A stretch of DNA of 64,000 nt from Ruixingdingia sedimenti. GTDB lineage: Bacteria; Pseudomonadota; Alphaproteobacteria; Rhodobacterales; Rhodobacteraceae. The stretch covers positions 1-64,000 of the forward strand of contig NZ_JAVKPH010000022.1 of NCBI RefSeq assembly GCF_031432425.1, in the 5' to 3' direction. This document shows, one piece after another, positions 15,624 to 24,436 of this stretch (position 1 is the first letter of the stretch; the number at the start of each line of letters is the position of its first letter). Under the pieces are notes generated by a model. The model was not told the DNA's origin. It ran no database searches and saw only the letters and a list, made by a program, of their open reading frames with translations. Both the position numbers and the translations under genes were made by a program.

Positions 15624-16781
15624 ATGACGGAACTGACATTCATGACGCCGCCGCGCATCGTCTGCGCGCCGGGCGGGCTGGCGCGGCTGGGCAGCCTCGC
15701 GGCGGAACTGGGCGGAACGCGCGCCTTCATCGTCACCGACCCGGGGCTGACCCGTCTGGGGCTCGGCCAGCGGGCGGTGGCGGCGCTGGAGGCCGCGGGC
15801 CTGTCCGGCACGGTCTTCGACCGGGTGGAGGCCGATCCGCCCTATGCGGTGGTGCGCGCGGCGGTCGCCCATGCCCGCGAGGCCGGGGCGGATCTGGTGA
15901 TCGGGCTCGGGGGCGGCAGTTCGATGGACACCGCCAAGGTGGTGGCGCTGGCGCTGAATTCGGACCAGAGCCTCGACGAGATGGTGGGCACCGAACAGGC
16001 CACCGGCACAAGGCTGCCGCTGATCTGCGTGCCGACCACGGCGGGCACCGGATCGGAAGTGACCTTCGTGTCGGTCCTGACCGGCGACGACGGGATGAAG
16101 AAGGCGATCTATTCCGCGAAACTGCTGCCCGACATCGCATTGCTGGATGCCGAACTGACATTGGGGATGCCGCCGCATGTGACCGCGGCCCCGGCGCTGG
16201 ACGCGATGGTCCATGCGGTCGAGGCCTATACCTCGCGGACCCGCAAGAACCCGGTGTCGGACGCGCTGGCGGTCAAGGCGCTGGCGCTGCTGGCCGGGAA
16301 TTTCGAGACCGTGCTGACGGATGGCGGCAATATCGCCGCGCGCAGCGACATGTTGCTGGGTTCGATGATGGCGGGCATGGCCTTCGTCAACGCCTCGGTG
16401 GGCGCGGTCCATGCGCTGTCCTACCCCTTGGGCGCGCGGTTCCATGTGCCGCACGGGCATTCCAACGCGCTGGTGATGGGGCCGGTGTTCCGCTTCAACA
16501 TCCCGGCGGCCCGGGCGCAATACGCCGAACTGGCCGCGATCGTCCTGCCCGGGCGCAGTTTCAATTCGGACAAGGATGCCGCCAACGCCTTCGTGGACCG
16601 GCTGGAAGGGATGCTGACCGCCAGCGGCCTGCCCACCCGCCTGTCGCAGCTTGGCGTGACCGCGGCGGACATTCCCGCCATGGCGCAGGAGGTGACAGAG
16701 AAGATAACCCGCCTGATCGCCACCAACCCGCGCGACATGACCTTGGACGAGGTGATGGCCCTCTATCGCGAGGTGTTGTGA
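15624..16781 (+). CDS. Iron-containing alcohol dehydrogenase (group III)
   Basis: This 385-residue NAD(P)-dependent dehydrogenase has a GGG-S-x-D-x-A-K nucleotide motif (IGLGGGSSMDTAKV), TTAGTGSEVT, and metal-binding region residues in APALDAMVHAVEAYTS and HALSYPLGARFHVPHG. A strong GGAGGAGAAAG site precedes the ATG. It lies 48 bases after the Baeyer-Villiger gene in the same unit, so it probably oxidises the parent alcohol to the ketone used by that enzyme. Substrate range within the family is wide, so this assignment is contextual. Confidence 0.88.
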   Translation: MTELTFMTPPRIVCAPGGLARLGSLAAELGGTRAFIVTDPGLTRLGLGQRAVAALEAAGLSGTVFDRVEADPPYAVVRAAVAHAREAGADLVIGLGGGSSMDTAKVVALALNSDQSLDEMVGTEQATGTRLPLICVPTTAGTGSEVTFVSVLTGDDGMKKAIYSAKLLPDIALLDAELTLGMPPHVTAAPALDAMVHAVEAYTSRTRKNPVSDALAVKALALLAGNFETVLTDGGNIAARSDMLLGSMMAGMAFVNASVGAVHALSYPLGARFHVPHGHSNALVMGPVFRFNIPAARAQYAELAAIVLPGRSFNSDKDAANAFVDRLEGMLTASGLPTRLSQLGVTAADIPAMAQEVTEKITRLIATNPRDMTLDEVMALYREVL

Positions 16782-16891
16782 AGGCCGGGTGTCCGGCGGC
16801 GTTTTACACGCTGGCGCAGACCGCCTACATTGGCGCCTGACCGCCGGTCGCGCCGGAATACCCACTGTTTACTGTGAGGGAGGACGCAGTA

Positions 16892-18766
16892 ATGCAGAAA
16901 CTGGATCTGACCCGGATCGGGTCGCGCGAATACGCGCGCGAGGTCGCGCATTTCTGGGACCGGCTGCTTGGCGACTACGATGTCGAGATGCCGGGCGTGC
17001 GCGATGTCGTCTATGAATCCTGGCTGCGGTGCAAGCAGATCGGGGTCGATCCGCTGAAACGCGCCGCGCCCAAGGCGCCCGCCCCGGTCGCCGGATCCGG
17101 CAATGTCAGCGAGGACCGGCTGCGCGCGGTGATGCGGTCCTCGCTGGAAACCGTGGCGCCCTATCTGAGCGAGGCGAAATCGGTCCTGATCGGCACCGGG
17201 CACAACGGGCTGATCTTCACCTCGCAGGGCGATGCGAGGCTGGCCGAGGGGCTGTCGGAAAATTCCGTGGTCGAGGGCGCGATGTGGGACGAGGCCCATG
17301 TCGGCACCAATGCCATCGGCACCGCGCTGGCCATCGGCGGCAAGGTGCTGATCCATGGCGAGGAGCATTTCTGCAACGCCGGCAAGCAATGGAGCTGCGC
17401 GGCCGATGTGATCCGCGACCCGGTGGACCGCTCGATCCTGGGCGTCATCGACCTGACCGGCCCGGCCGAGTCGATTTCGCTGCGCGCCGGCGCTCTGATC
17501 GCCGCCGTGGTCGAACGCGCCGAAAGCGAACTGGCCCGGCTGGACCTGATGGACCAGATCAGCCTGATCGACTGCTTTCACCAGCGCAGCAATCTGGGCG
17601 AGGGGCTGATCCTCGTGGACCGGCGCGGCCTTGTGGTGCGGCGCAGCTTTCAAAGCCGCTTCGACAAGGCGAACATCCGGCAGGGCGATTACCTGTCCGG
17701 CCTCAAGGGGCTGCCTTGCGAAAGCTGGACGCTCGATCTGGTGCATGACGCGCTGCATGACGGCGAGGTGGAATGGATCCGCAACGGCGAAGAGGTGATC
17801 GGTGCGGCCATCCATGTCTCGCGCCGGCAGGCGCGGGCGCCCGCCCGATCGGATCTGCCCGCGCCGCTGAAGGCGCTGGTCGACTCCTCGCCCTCGCTCG
17901 CGCCGCTGATCCGCGAGGCGGCCATCGTCGCCAAAGGCTCCGTCCCGGTGATGATCACCGGCGAGACGGGCACCGGCAAGGATGTGCTGGCCACCGCGAT
18001 CCACCTGTCGGGCGCGCGCGCCGGCAAGCCTTTCGTCCCGGTCAACTGCGCCGCGATCCCGCGCGACCTGATCGGGGTGGAACTGTTCGGCTATGTCGAG
18101 GGCGCCTTCACCGGCACCCGCAAGGGCGGCATGTCGGGCCGGATCGAGGATGCCGACGGCGGCACGCTGTTCCTGGACGAGATCGGCGACATGCCCATCG
18201 AGTTGCAGCCCTATCTGCTGCGGGTGCTGGAAAGCGGCACGGTGTCGCGTCTGGGCGAAAGCCGGCAGCGCAAGGTGGATCTGCGCATCATCGCCGCGAC
18301 CAACCAGCCGTTGCAGGACCTGATGGCGCAGGGGCGGTTCCGCAGCGATCTTTATTACCGGCTGAACGTCGCGCGGCTGCATCTGCCGCCGCTGCGCGAC
18401 CGGCGGGGGGATATTCCGTATCTGGTGGAGCGGCTGCACGCCCAGATCCACGGCAGCACCGCCGGGCAGGCCATGCCGCGCGCCATCGTGGACCAGCTTG
18501 CGGCGCGCGACCTGCCGGGGAACATCCGCGAATTGCGCTCGCTGGTCGAACGCGCGGCGGCGGGGCTGTCGCTGGACGAGCCCGCGGCGGTTTCCGCCCC
18601 GGTGACGCCCCGGGCCACGACCCTGGCGGCGGTGGAACGCGACCTGATATTGACCTGTCTGGACCGCAACAACGGCAATGTCGGCCGGGTGGCCGAGGAA
18701 CTGTCGATCCCCCGCTCCACGCTCTACCGCAAGCTGGCCGCCTATCGCGACAAAGACCCGGCCTGA
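16892..18766 (+). CDS. AcoR-type sigma-54-dependent transcriptional activator (GAFTGT variant)
   Basis: The protein has 624 residues and starts at ATG 16892 after GAGGGAGGA. An N-terminal GAF-like sensory region (about 70-215) precedes an AAA+ domain with Walker A GETGTGKD at 357-364, the sigma-54 contact loop at 404-409 and Walker B GGTLFLDE at 423-430. A C-terminal Fis-type HTH (about 580-620) follows. The contact loop reads GAFTGT instead of the usual GAFTGA. AcoR-type activators respond to small alcohols or ketones and drive oxidation operons; the operon just upstream has a sigma-54 promoter. The adjacent rpoN gene may encode its dedicated partner. Confidence 0.9.
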   Translation: MQKLDLTRIGSREYAREVAHFWDRLLGDYDVEMPGVRDVVYESWLRCKQIGVDPLKRAAPKAPAPVAGSGNVSEDRLRAVMRSSLETVAPYLSEAKSVLIGTGHNGLIFTSQGDARLAEGLSENSVVEGAMWDEAHVGTNAIGTALAIGGKVLIHGEEHFCNAGKQWSCAADVIRDPVDRSILGVIDLTGPAESISLRAGALIAAVVERAESELARLDLMDQISLIDCFHQRSNLGEGLILVDRRGLVVRRSFQSRFDKANIRQGDYLSGLKGLPCESWTLDLVHDALHDGEVEWIRNGEEVIGAAIHVSRRQARAPARSDLPAPLKALVDSSPSLAPLIREAAIVAKGSVPVMITGETGTGKDVLATAIHLSGARAGKPFVPVNCAAIPRDLIGVELFGYVEGAFTGTRKGGMSGRIEDADGGTLFLDEIGDMPIELQPYLLRVLESGTVSRLGESRQRKVDLRIIAATNQPLQDLMAQGRFRSDLYYRLNVARLHLPPLRDRRGDIPYLVERLHAQIHGSTAGQAMPRAIVDQLAARDLPGNIRELRSLVERAAAGLSLDEPAAVSAPVTPRATTLAAVERDLILTCLDRNNGNVGRVAEELSIPRSTLYRKLAAYRDKDPA

Positions 18767-19987
18767 ATGCAAAGGGCTTCGCTGCAAACCCGGGCAGAGG
18801 CCGGGCCGAGGGCGCAGACCATCGCCGTTGCCCGGCTGCTCGCCCTGTCCGCGGTGGACATCGCGGTGCTGACCGCGCAGGCCGCGCTGGAAAACCCCGC
18901 ACTGCGGGTCGGGTTCGCGCTGGAGGAGGACCCGCCGCCCCGGCGCATCGGCGCCCCGCCGCTGGCCCGGCTGGACGAAACCATGGCCGGGGCCGCGCCG
19001 CAGTCGCTGCATGAACATGTCGCGCGCCAGATCCCGCTGCTGGTGCGCGACCGCGGCCTGCTGCCGCTTGCCCATGCCTGGCTGGAGGGGTTGGAGCCGA
19101 CCGGCTGGGTCGGTCTGCGGGCCGACGAGGTGGCGGCCCGCTGTTCGGCAGGCGTCGGGGCGGCCGAACATGTGCTGCATCTGTTGCAGGGAGCAGAGCC
19201 GGATGGCCTCTTCGCCCGCAGCCTGCGGGAATGTCTGGCCATCCAGTTGCGCGCCCGCGATGGCCTGACGCCGACGATGCAGGCGCTGCTGGATCACCTG
19301 CCGCTTCTGGCGGCCGGGGATCTGCGGGCGCTGGCCGACCGCACCGGCATTCCGCCGCAAGACCTGCCCGCGCTGATCGGCCGGTTGCGCGGGCTCGACC
19401 CCAAGCCCGGCGCGCAGTTCCAGAATGCGCCCGCGATCCTGCCCGCCCCCGATTTCCTGATCGAGCGGGTGGAGGGGGCGGGCTGGGACCTGCGCCGGGG
19501 CCGCTGGTTGCGCCCCACGCTGGACATCGCCGCACCCCCGGCGCGCGCCTTGGCCGCCGACCTGCGGCGCGCCGCGGCGCTGGCCGCGCTGGTCGAGAAC
19601 CGCGACCGGCTGATCTGGCGCACGGCGGTTCAGGCGGCGGGCTGGCAGGGCGATTTTCTCGACGGGCGGCGCGACTGGCCGCGCCCCATGGCGCTGGCGG
19701 ATGTCGCCCGGCCCCTGGGCGTGCATGAAACCAGCGTCGGGCGCATCCGCAACCATCTGGTCATCGGCGACGGAAGCCGCGCCATCCGGTTGCGCGACCT
19801 GTTCGCCCCCGGGATCGCCACCGCCGCGGGGCCGATCACCCCGCGGGAACTGACGGCCCGCATCGCCGCCATCGCCGCAGCACCGGCGGGTGCCCTGACC
19901 GACGAGGCCATCCGCAACGCGCTGTTGCGCATGGGGATCACGGTTTCGCGCCGCACGGTCGCGAAATATCGCGGCAGGATCGGCTAG
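18767..19987 (+). CDS. rpoN: Divergent RNA polymerase sigma-54 factor
   Basis: This 406-residue protein is shorter than typical RpoN (430-500). It has an N-terminal activator-interaction region with LALSAVDIAVLTAQAALENP, a core-binding segment containing LDPKPGAQF, an HTH near ADVARPLGVHETSVGRI, and the RpoN box SRRTVAKYRG, close to the canonical ARRTVAKYRE. The glutamine-rich and acidic spacer is strongly reduced. The ATG follows the activator stop with no gap and has a weak ribosome-binding site, suggesting coupled translation. Rhodobacterales often carry several specialised RpoN paralogues; this one probably serves the adjacent activator. Confidence 0.88.
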   Translation: MQRASLQTRAEAGPRAQTIAVARLLALSAVDIAVLTAQAALENPALRVGFALEEDPPPRRIGAPPLARLDETMAGAAPQSLHEHVARQIPLLVRDRGLLPLAHAWLEGLEPTGWVGLRADEVAARCSAGVGAAEHVLHLLQGAEPDGLFARSLRECLAIQLRARDGLTPTMQALLDHLPLLAAGDLRALADRTGIPPQDLPALIGRLRGLDPKPGAQFQNAPAILPAPDFLIERVEGAGWDLRRGRWLRPTLDIAAPPARALAADLRRAAALAALVENRDRLIWRTAVQAAGWQGDFLDGRRDWPRPMALADVARPLGVHETSVGRIRNHLVIGDGSRAIRLRDLFAPGIATAAGPITPRELTARIAAIAAAPAGALTDEAIRNALLRMGITVSRRTVAKYRGRIG

Positions 19988-20096
19988 ACCCCTGCACGCC
20001 TGCGCAGAAGCGGATGGATTGCCCATCTTCGCGCAAAAGGCGTAAACAGCCCGGGGCCGTGCCGGGTGCGTGCGGCACGGAAATCGCGGTTCAACG

Positions 20097-20918
20097 ATGC
20101 TGGAAACGGATGTGATCGAAGATCTGCTGCGCGGGCTGGGCCTGCATTCGGCCTCGTTCATCGTCACGGTCTATGGCGATGTCGTGGTGCCGCGCGGGGG
20201 GGTGCTGTGGACCGGCACGCTGATCGAGATCTGCGGCCGCGTCGGCATCAATGAATCGCTGGTGCGCACCGCCGTGTCGCGGCTTGTGGCGGCGCAGCGG
20301 CTGACGGGCGAACGGGCGGGGCGGCGCAGCTATTACCGGCTGGACGCCTCGGCCCGGCGCGAGTTCGAAGAGGCGGCGGCGCTGCTCTATGCCCCCGACA
20401 TCCCGCCGCGCGGCTGGCAGATCCTGCATGCGCCGGGGCTGTCCGAGGATGCGGCGCGCCACATGCGCATGGGCCATATGGGCGGGCCGGTGTTCATCCG
20501 CCCCGACCGGGGCCAGCCGCCGCCCCCGGGGGCGCTGGTCTTTCACGCCCCCGACCCGGAGGACGCCGGGCGGCTGGCGGGGTTCTGGGACCTGTCGGCG
20601 CTTCAGGCGGGCTATCGCGGGATGCTGGACCGTTTCGGCGCGCTGGAGGCCGGGCGGCTGTCGGATACCGATGCGCTGGTGGCGCGGCTGCTGCTGGTCC
20701 ATGTCTATCGCAACGTGATGCTGCGCGACCCGCGCCTGCCGCAGGCCGCGCTGCCCCCCGGCTGGCAGGGCCATGCCGCGCGGGACCTGTTCCGCCGGCT
20801 TTACCGGCGCCTGTCGCCCGGGGCAGAGCGCCATATCGCCGCCCGGTTCGAGGGGGTCGATGGCTTCCTTCCGGCCCGCACGCCCGAAACCGAGGCGCGC
20901 CTGGCGGGCCTTCTGTAG
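20097..20918 (+). CDS. paaX: PaaX-family repressor of phenylacetate catabolism
   Basis: This 273-residue regulator has an N-terminal winged helix (SFIVTVYGDVVVPRGGVLWT, then GINESLVRTAVSRLV) and the long C-terminal PaaX domain. The family senses phenylacetyl-CoA and represses paa operons. ATG 20097 was chosen because an upstream GTG at 20070 lies outside the family N-terminus; neither has a strong ribosome-binding site. It lies directly before the thiolase-paaABCDE operon on the same strand. A second regulator, TetR type, is encoded at 30737 in the same cluster. Confidence 0.88.
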   Translation: MLETDVIEDLLRGLGLHSASFIVTVYGDVVVPRGGVLWTGTLIEICGRVGINESLVRTAVSRLVAAQRLTGERAGRRSYYRLDASARREFEEAAALLYAPDIPPRGWQILHAPGLSEDAARHMRMGHMGGPVFIRPDRGQPPPPGALVFHAPDPEDAGRLAGFWDLSALQAGYRGMLDRFGALEAGRLSDTDALVARLLLVHVYRNVMLRDPRLPQAALPPGWQGHAARDLFRRLYRRLSPGAERHIAARFEGVDGFLPARTPETEARLAGLL

Positions 20919-20998
20919 CCTATGACGTTGATTTTTATCCTGTATTTCCGTGCACCCCAAAACATCACGGGATTACGAAACTTTTTCTTTTCATGTGA

Positions 20999-21039
20999 TG
21001 ATTCGAGGCGTATAAATCGACCAATCGGTCGGTGAATTG
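20999..21039. promoter_or_regulatory. Candidate PaaX site and PaaR-like palindrome in the paa promoter
   Basis: This AT-richer promoter stretch contains TGATTCG at 20999-21005, the core known for the E. coli PaaX box, with a partial inverted partner GAATTG at 21034-21039. It also contains CGACC-AATC-GGTCG at 21018-21031, a palindrome related to GACCGGCCGGTC at 34061-34072. Assignment to PaaX and to the TetR protein is inference. Confidence 0.45.
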
Positions 21040-21082
21040 GGAGAATCGCCGTCCGCCAGCAAACAGGATGAAGGGGGACCGG

Positions 21083-22288
21083 ATGCGCGAGGCATTCATC
21101 TGCGACGCGGTCAGAACGCCGGTGGGGCGTTACGGCGGGGCATTGGCCCAGGTTCGTGCCGACGATCTGGCGGCGCTGCCGCTGAAGGCGCTGATGGCGC
21201 GCAACCCGGGCGTGGACTGGTCGGCGGTGGATGACCTGATCTACGGTTCCGCCAACCAGGCGGGCGAGGACAACCGCAACGTGGGCCGCATGGCGGTGCT
21301 GCTGGCGGGGATGCCGATCGGCGTGCCGGGCACCACGGTGAACCGGCTCTGCGGGTCGGGCATGGATGCGGTCGGCATGGCGGCGCGGGCGATCCGGGCG
21401 GGCGACTGCGATTTCGTGATCGCGGGCGGCGTCGAAAGCATGACCCGCGCGCCCTTCGTGATGCCCAAGGCCGACAGCGCGTTTTCCCGCGCCAACGCGG
21501 TCTATGACACCACCATCGGCTGGCGCTTCATCAACCCCTTGATGAAAAAGCTGTTCGGCGTGGATTCCATGCCGCAGACCGCCGACAACGTGGCGGCGGA
21601 TTTCAACATCTCGCGCGCCGATCAGGATGCTTTCGCGGTGCGTAGCCAGGAACGGTGGGCGGCGGCGCAGGCGGCGGGCCTGTTCCGGGACGAGATCGTG
21701 CCGGTGACGATCCCGCAGAAGAAGGGCGAGCCGATCGTCGTCGATACCGACGAACATCCGCGCCCCGGCACGACGGTGGAACAGCTGGCCCGGCTGAAGG
21801 GCGTGAACGGGCCGGATCTTTCGGTGACGGCCGGAAACGCCTCCGGCGTGAACGACGGCGCGGCGGCGCTGGCGATCCTGTCGGCCGAGGCGGCGCCGGC
21901 GCAGGGGCTGACCCCCCGGGCACGCATCGTCGCCATGGCGGCGGCGGGGGTGGAACCCCGGATCATGGGCATCGGCCCGGTTCCGGCGACCCGCAAGGTT
22001 CTGGCCCGGGCGGGGCTCACGCTCGACCGGATGGATGTGATAGAATTGAACGAGGCCTTCGCGGCCCAGGGGCTGGCGGTGCTGCGCGAACTGGGGCTGG
22101 CGGATGACGACCCCCGCGTGAACCCCAACGGTGGCGCCATCGCCATCGGCCATCCCCTCGGCATGTCGGGGGCAAGGCTTGTGACGACCGCGATGTACCA
22201 GCTTCACCGCAGCGGCGGGCGCTATGCGCTGTGCACCATGTGCATCGGTGTGGGGCAGGGCATCGCGATGATCATCGAACGCGTCTGA
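21083..22288 (+). CDS. paaJ: 3-oxoadipyl-CoA thiolase (acetyl-CoA acyltransferase)
   Basis: This 401-residue thiolase starts at ATG 21083 after AGGGGGA. It carries the acyl-binding Cys90 in NRLCGSGMDA, the GHPLGMSGAR histidine motif and the C-terminal CTMCIGVGQG cysteine. It cleaves 3-oxoadipyl-CoA (and 3-oxo-5,6-dehydrosuberyl-CoA) to acetyl-CoA plus succinyl-CoA or dehydroadipyl-CoA in the last step of the phenylacetate pathway. It is the first gene of the paa operon and could equally be called pcaF; the context favours the phenylacetate role. Confidence 0.88.
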   Translation: MREAFICDAVRTPVGRYGGALAQVRADDLAALPLKALMARNPGVDWSAVDDLIYGSANQAGEDNRNVGRMAVLLAGMPIGVPGTTVNRLCGSGMDAVGMAARAIRAGDCDFVIAGGVESMTRAPFVMPKADSAFSRANAVYDTTIGWRFINPLMKKLFGVDSMPQTADNVAADFNISRADQDAFAVRSQERWAAAQAAGLFRDEIVPVTIPQKKGEPIVVDTDEHPRPGTTVEQLARLKGVNGPDLSVTAGNASGVNDGAAALAILSAEAAPAQGLTPRARIVAMAAAGVEPRIMGIGPVPATRKVLARAGLTLDRMDVIELNEAFAAQGLAVLRELGLADDDPRVNPNGGAIAIGHPLGMSGARLVTTAMYQLHRSGGRYALCTMCIGVGQGIAMIIERV

Positions 22289-22304
22289 AACGGGAGGTTC
22301 AGCC

Positions 22305-23303
22305 ATGTATGCCCAGCTAGTGAAATCCGAAGGCGCGAAGTCGCGCGAGGAGATGACGCCGGAAGAGATCGCCTTTCAGGAGCGGATCGACCGGGGCGAG
22401 AAGATCGAGCCGAAGGAATGGATGCCCGAGGGCTATCGCAAGACGCTGATCCGGCAGATCGGCCAGCATGCGCATTCCGAGATCGTGGGCCAGCTGCCCG
22501 AAGGCAACTGGATCACCCGCGCCCCCACGCTGGAACGCAAGGCGATCCTGCTGGCCAAGGTGCAGGACGAGGCGGGGCACGGGCTCTATCTTTACAGCGC
22601 GGCGGAAACGCTCGGCGTCTCGCGCGACGAGTTGCTGGACGCGCTGCATGCGGGGAAGATGAAATATTCCTCGATCTTCAACTATCCGACGCTGAACTGG
22701 GCCGATATCGGCGCGGTCGGCTGGCTGGTCGACGGCGCGGCGATCATGAACCAGGTGCCGCTGCAACGCACGTCCTACGGCCCCTATTCCCGCGCGATGA
22801 TCCGCATCTGCAAGGAAGAAAGCTTCCACCAGCGGCAGGGCTACGACATCATGATGAAGATGGCCGCGGGCACGCCGGAACAGAAGGCGATGGCGCAGGA
22901 CGCGCTGAACCGCTTCTGGTATCCCTCGCTGATGATGTTCGGGCCGTCGGACAAGGATTCGGTCCATTCCGCGCAGTCGATGCAGTGGAAGATCAAGATC
23001 AACACCAATGACGAACTGCGCCAGAAGTTCGTGGACCAGACCGTGCCGCAGGCGCATTACCTGGGCCTGACCGTCCCCGACCCGGACCTGAAATGGAACG
23101 AGGAAAAGGGCGGCTGGGATTTCAGCGAGCCCGACTGGTCCGAATTCTTCGCCGTCATCGCCGGCAACGGCCCCTGCAACGCCGAACGCATGGAGGCCCG
23201 CGTCAAGGCGTGGGAGGACGGCGCATGGTTCCGCGACGGCCTGATGGCCCATGCCGAAAAGGCCGAGGCGCGCCGCCGCGCCGCCCGCGTGGCCGCCGAA
23301 TGA
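22305..23303 (+). CDS. paaA: 1,2-phenylacetyl-CoA epoxidase, catalytic subunit A
   Basis: This 332-residue ferritin-like di-iron subunit begins after GGGAGGTTCAGCC. The iron ligands are visible as E-x-x-H in QDEAGHGLY and in EESFHQRQGYD. With PaaB, C and E it converts phenylacetyl-CoA to its ring-1,2-epoxide using O2 and NADPH. Length matches E. coli PaaA (about 309) with a slightly longer tail. It lies 16 bases after the thiolase and heads the conserved paaABCDE order. Confidence 0.96.
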   Translation: MYAQLVKSEGAKSREEMTPEEIAFQERIDRGEKIEPKEWMPEGYRKTLIRQIGQHAHSEIVGQLPEGNWITRAPTLERKAILLAKVQDEAGHGLYLYSAAETLGVSRDELLDALHAGKMKYSSIFNYPTLNWADIGAVGWLVDGAAIMNQVPLQRTSYGPYSRAMIRICKEESFHQRQGYDIMMKMAAGTPEQKAMAQDALNRFWYPSLMMFGPSDKDSVHSAQSMQWKIKINTNDELRQKFVDQTVPQAHYLGLTVPDPDLKWNEEKGGWDFSEPDWSEFFAVIAGNGPCNAERMEARVKAWEDGAWFRDGLMAHAEKAEARRRAARVAAE

Positions 23304-23371
23304 CCCCTGCGGGCGCCGCAAAGGGAGAGGCGCCCGCACCCCGCATCCAGCATTCCGGGAGGAAGCAAGAC

Positions 23372-23656
23372 ATGTCCAGCGAATGGCCCCTGTGGGAAAT
23401 CTTCATCCGCGGCCAGCACGGCCTCAATCACCGCCATGTCGGGTCGCTGCACGCGCCCGACGCCGAAATGGCGATCCGCAACGCGCGTGACGTCTACACC
23501 CGCCGCAACGAGGGTGTCTCGATCTGGGCGGTGCGGTCGAACGACATCACCGCCTCGTCGCCTTCGGAGAAGGGCCCGCTGTTCGAGCCCTCGAACTCCA
23601 AGGTCTACCGCCATCCGACCTTCTTCGACATCCCGGCCGAAGTGGGGCATATGTGA
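23372..23656 (+). CDS. paaB: 1,2-phenylacetyl-CoA epoxidase, subunit B
   Basis: This 94-residue small subunit has the characteristic start SEWPLWEIFIRGQHGLNH and the segment HVGSLHAPDAEMAIRNARD. ATG 23372 follows GGGAGGAAG. The frame is open upstream inside paaA, but only this start fits the family. PaaB bridges the A-C heterodimers of the epoxidase. Its stop overlaps the paaC start (TGATG), indicating translational coupling. Confidence 0.95.
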   Translation: MSSEWPLWEIFIRGQHGLNHRHVGSLHAPDAEMAIRNARDVYTRRNEGVSIWAVRSNDITASSPSEKGPLFEPSNSKVYRHPTFFDIPAEVGHM

Positions 23657-24432
23657 TGGGCGCGGCGGTGCAATCGGTCGACCGGGCCACCTATGTGGAC
23701 TGGCTGCAAAGGGTCGGCGACAATGCGCTGATCCTGGGGCACCGGGTGTCCGAATGGTGCGGGCATTCGCCCGTGCTGGAAGAGGACATCGCGCTGGCCA
23801 ACCAGGCGCTGGACCTGATCGGCCAGTGCCAGCTGTGGCTGGGCCTTGCCGCCGAGGTCGAGGGGCAGGGGCGCACGGCCGACAACATGGCCTATCTGCG
23901 CGATGCGGCGGCGCTGCGCAACGTGCTGCTGGTGGAACGCCCGAACGGCGATTTCGGCCAGACGCTGATGCGCCAGTTCCTGTTCGACGCCTTCCATATC
24001 GAACTGCTGCGCGCGCTGAAGGGGTCGTCGGACCCGCGCGTGGCGGAAATCGCGGCCAAGGCGGAAAAGGAAGTGGCCTATCATCTGGAACGGTCGGCCG
24101 ATCTGGTGATCCGGCTGGGCGACGGCACGGCGGAAAGCCAGGCCCGGATGCAGAAGGCGCTGAACACCCTTTACCCCTATACGGGCGAGCTGTTCATGGA
24201 CGACGCCGTGGACCGCGCCATGGCCGAGGCGGGCATCGCCCCCCTGCCGGGCAGCCTGCAGGCCGGCTGGGACCGCACCGTGCGCGAGGTTCTGGCCGAG
24301 GCGACGCTGACCCATCCGGGCGAGACCTATCAGCACAAGGGCGGCAAGACGGGCGTTCATTCCGAACACCTCGGCTTCATCCTGGCCGAGATGCAGTTCC
24401 TGCAACGCGCCTATCCCGGCGCGACCTGGTAG
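23656..24432 (+). CDS. paaC: 1,2-phenylacetyl-CoA epoxidase, structural subunit C
   Basis: This 258-residue ferritin-like subunit contains WCGHSPVLEEDIALANQALD and EVAYHLERSADLVIRLGDGT, typical of PaaC, which lacks a full iron centre and stabilises PaaA. The ATG overlaps the paaB stop; a GTG three bases earlier is an alternative. The paaD start follows 4 bases after the stop. It is part of the continuous paaABCDE unit. Confidence 0.95.
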   Translation: MGAAVQSVDRATYVDWLQRVGDNALILGHRVSEWCGHSPVLEEDIALANQALDLIGQCQLWLGLAAEVEGQGRTADNMAYLRDAAALRNVLLVERPNGDFGQTLMRQFLFDAFHIELLRALKGSSDPRVAEIAAKAEKEVAYHLERSADLVIRLGDGTAESQARMQKALNTLYPYTGELFMDDAVDRAMAEAGIAPLPGSLQAGWDRTVREVLAEATLTHPGETYQHKGGKTGVHSEHLGFILAEMQFLQRAYPGATW

Positions 24433-24436
24433 GCCC

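Noticed and set aside
13779..16865. 1028-codon open frame on the minus strand
   Set aside because: Antisense to the monooxygenase and alcohol dehydrogenase genes, which have clear motifs, ribosome-binding sites and family lengths.
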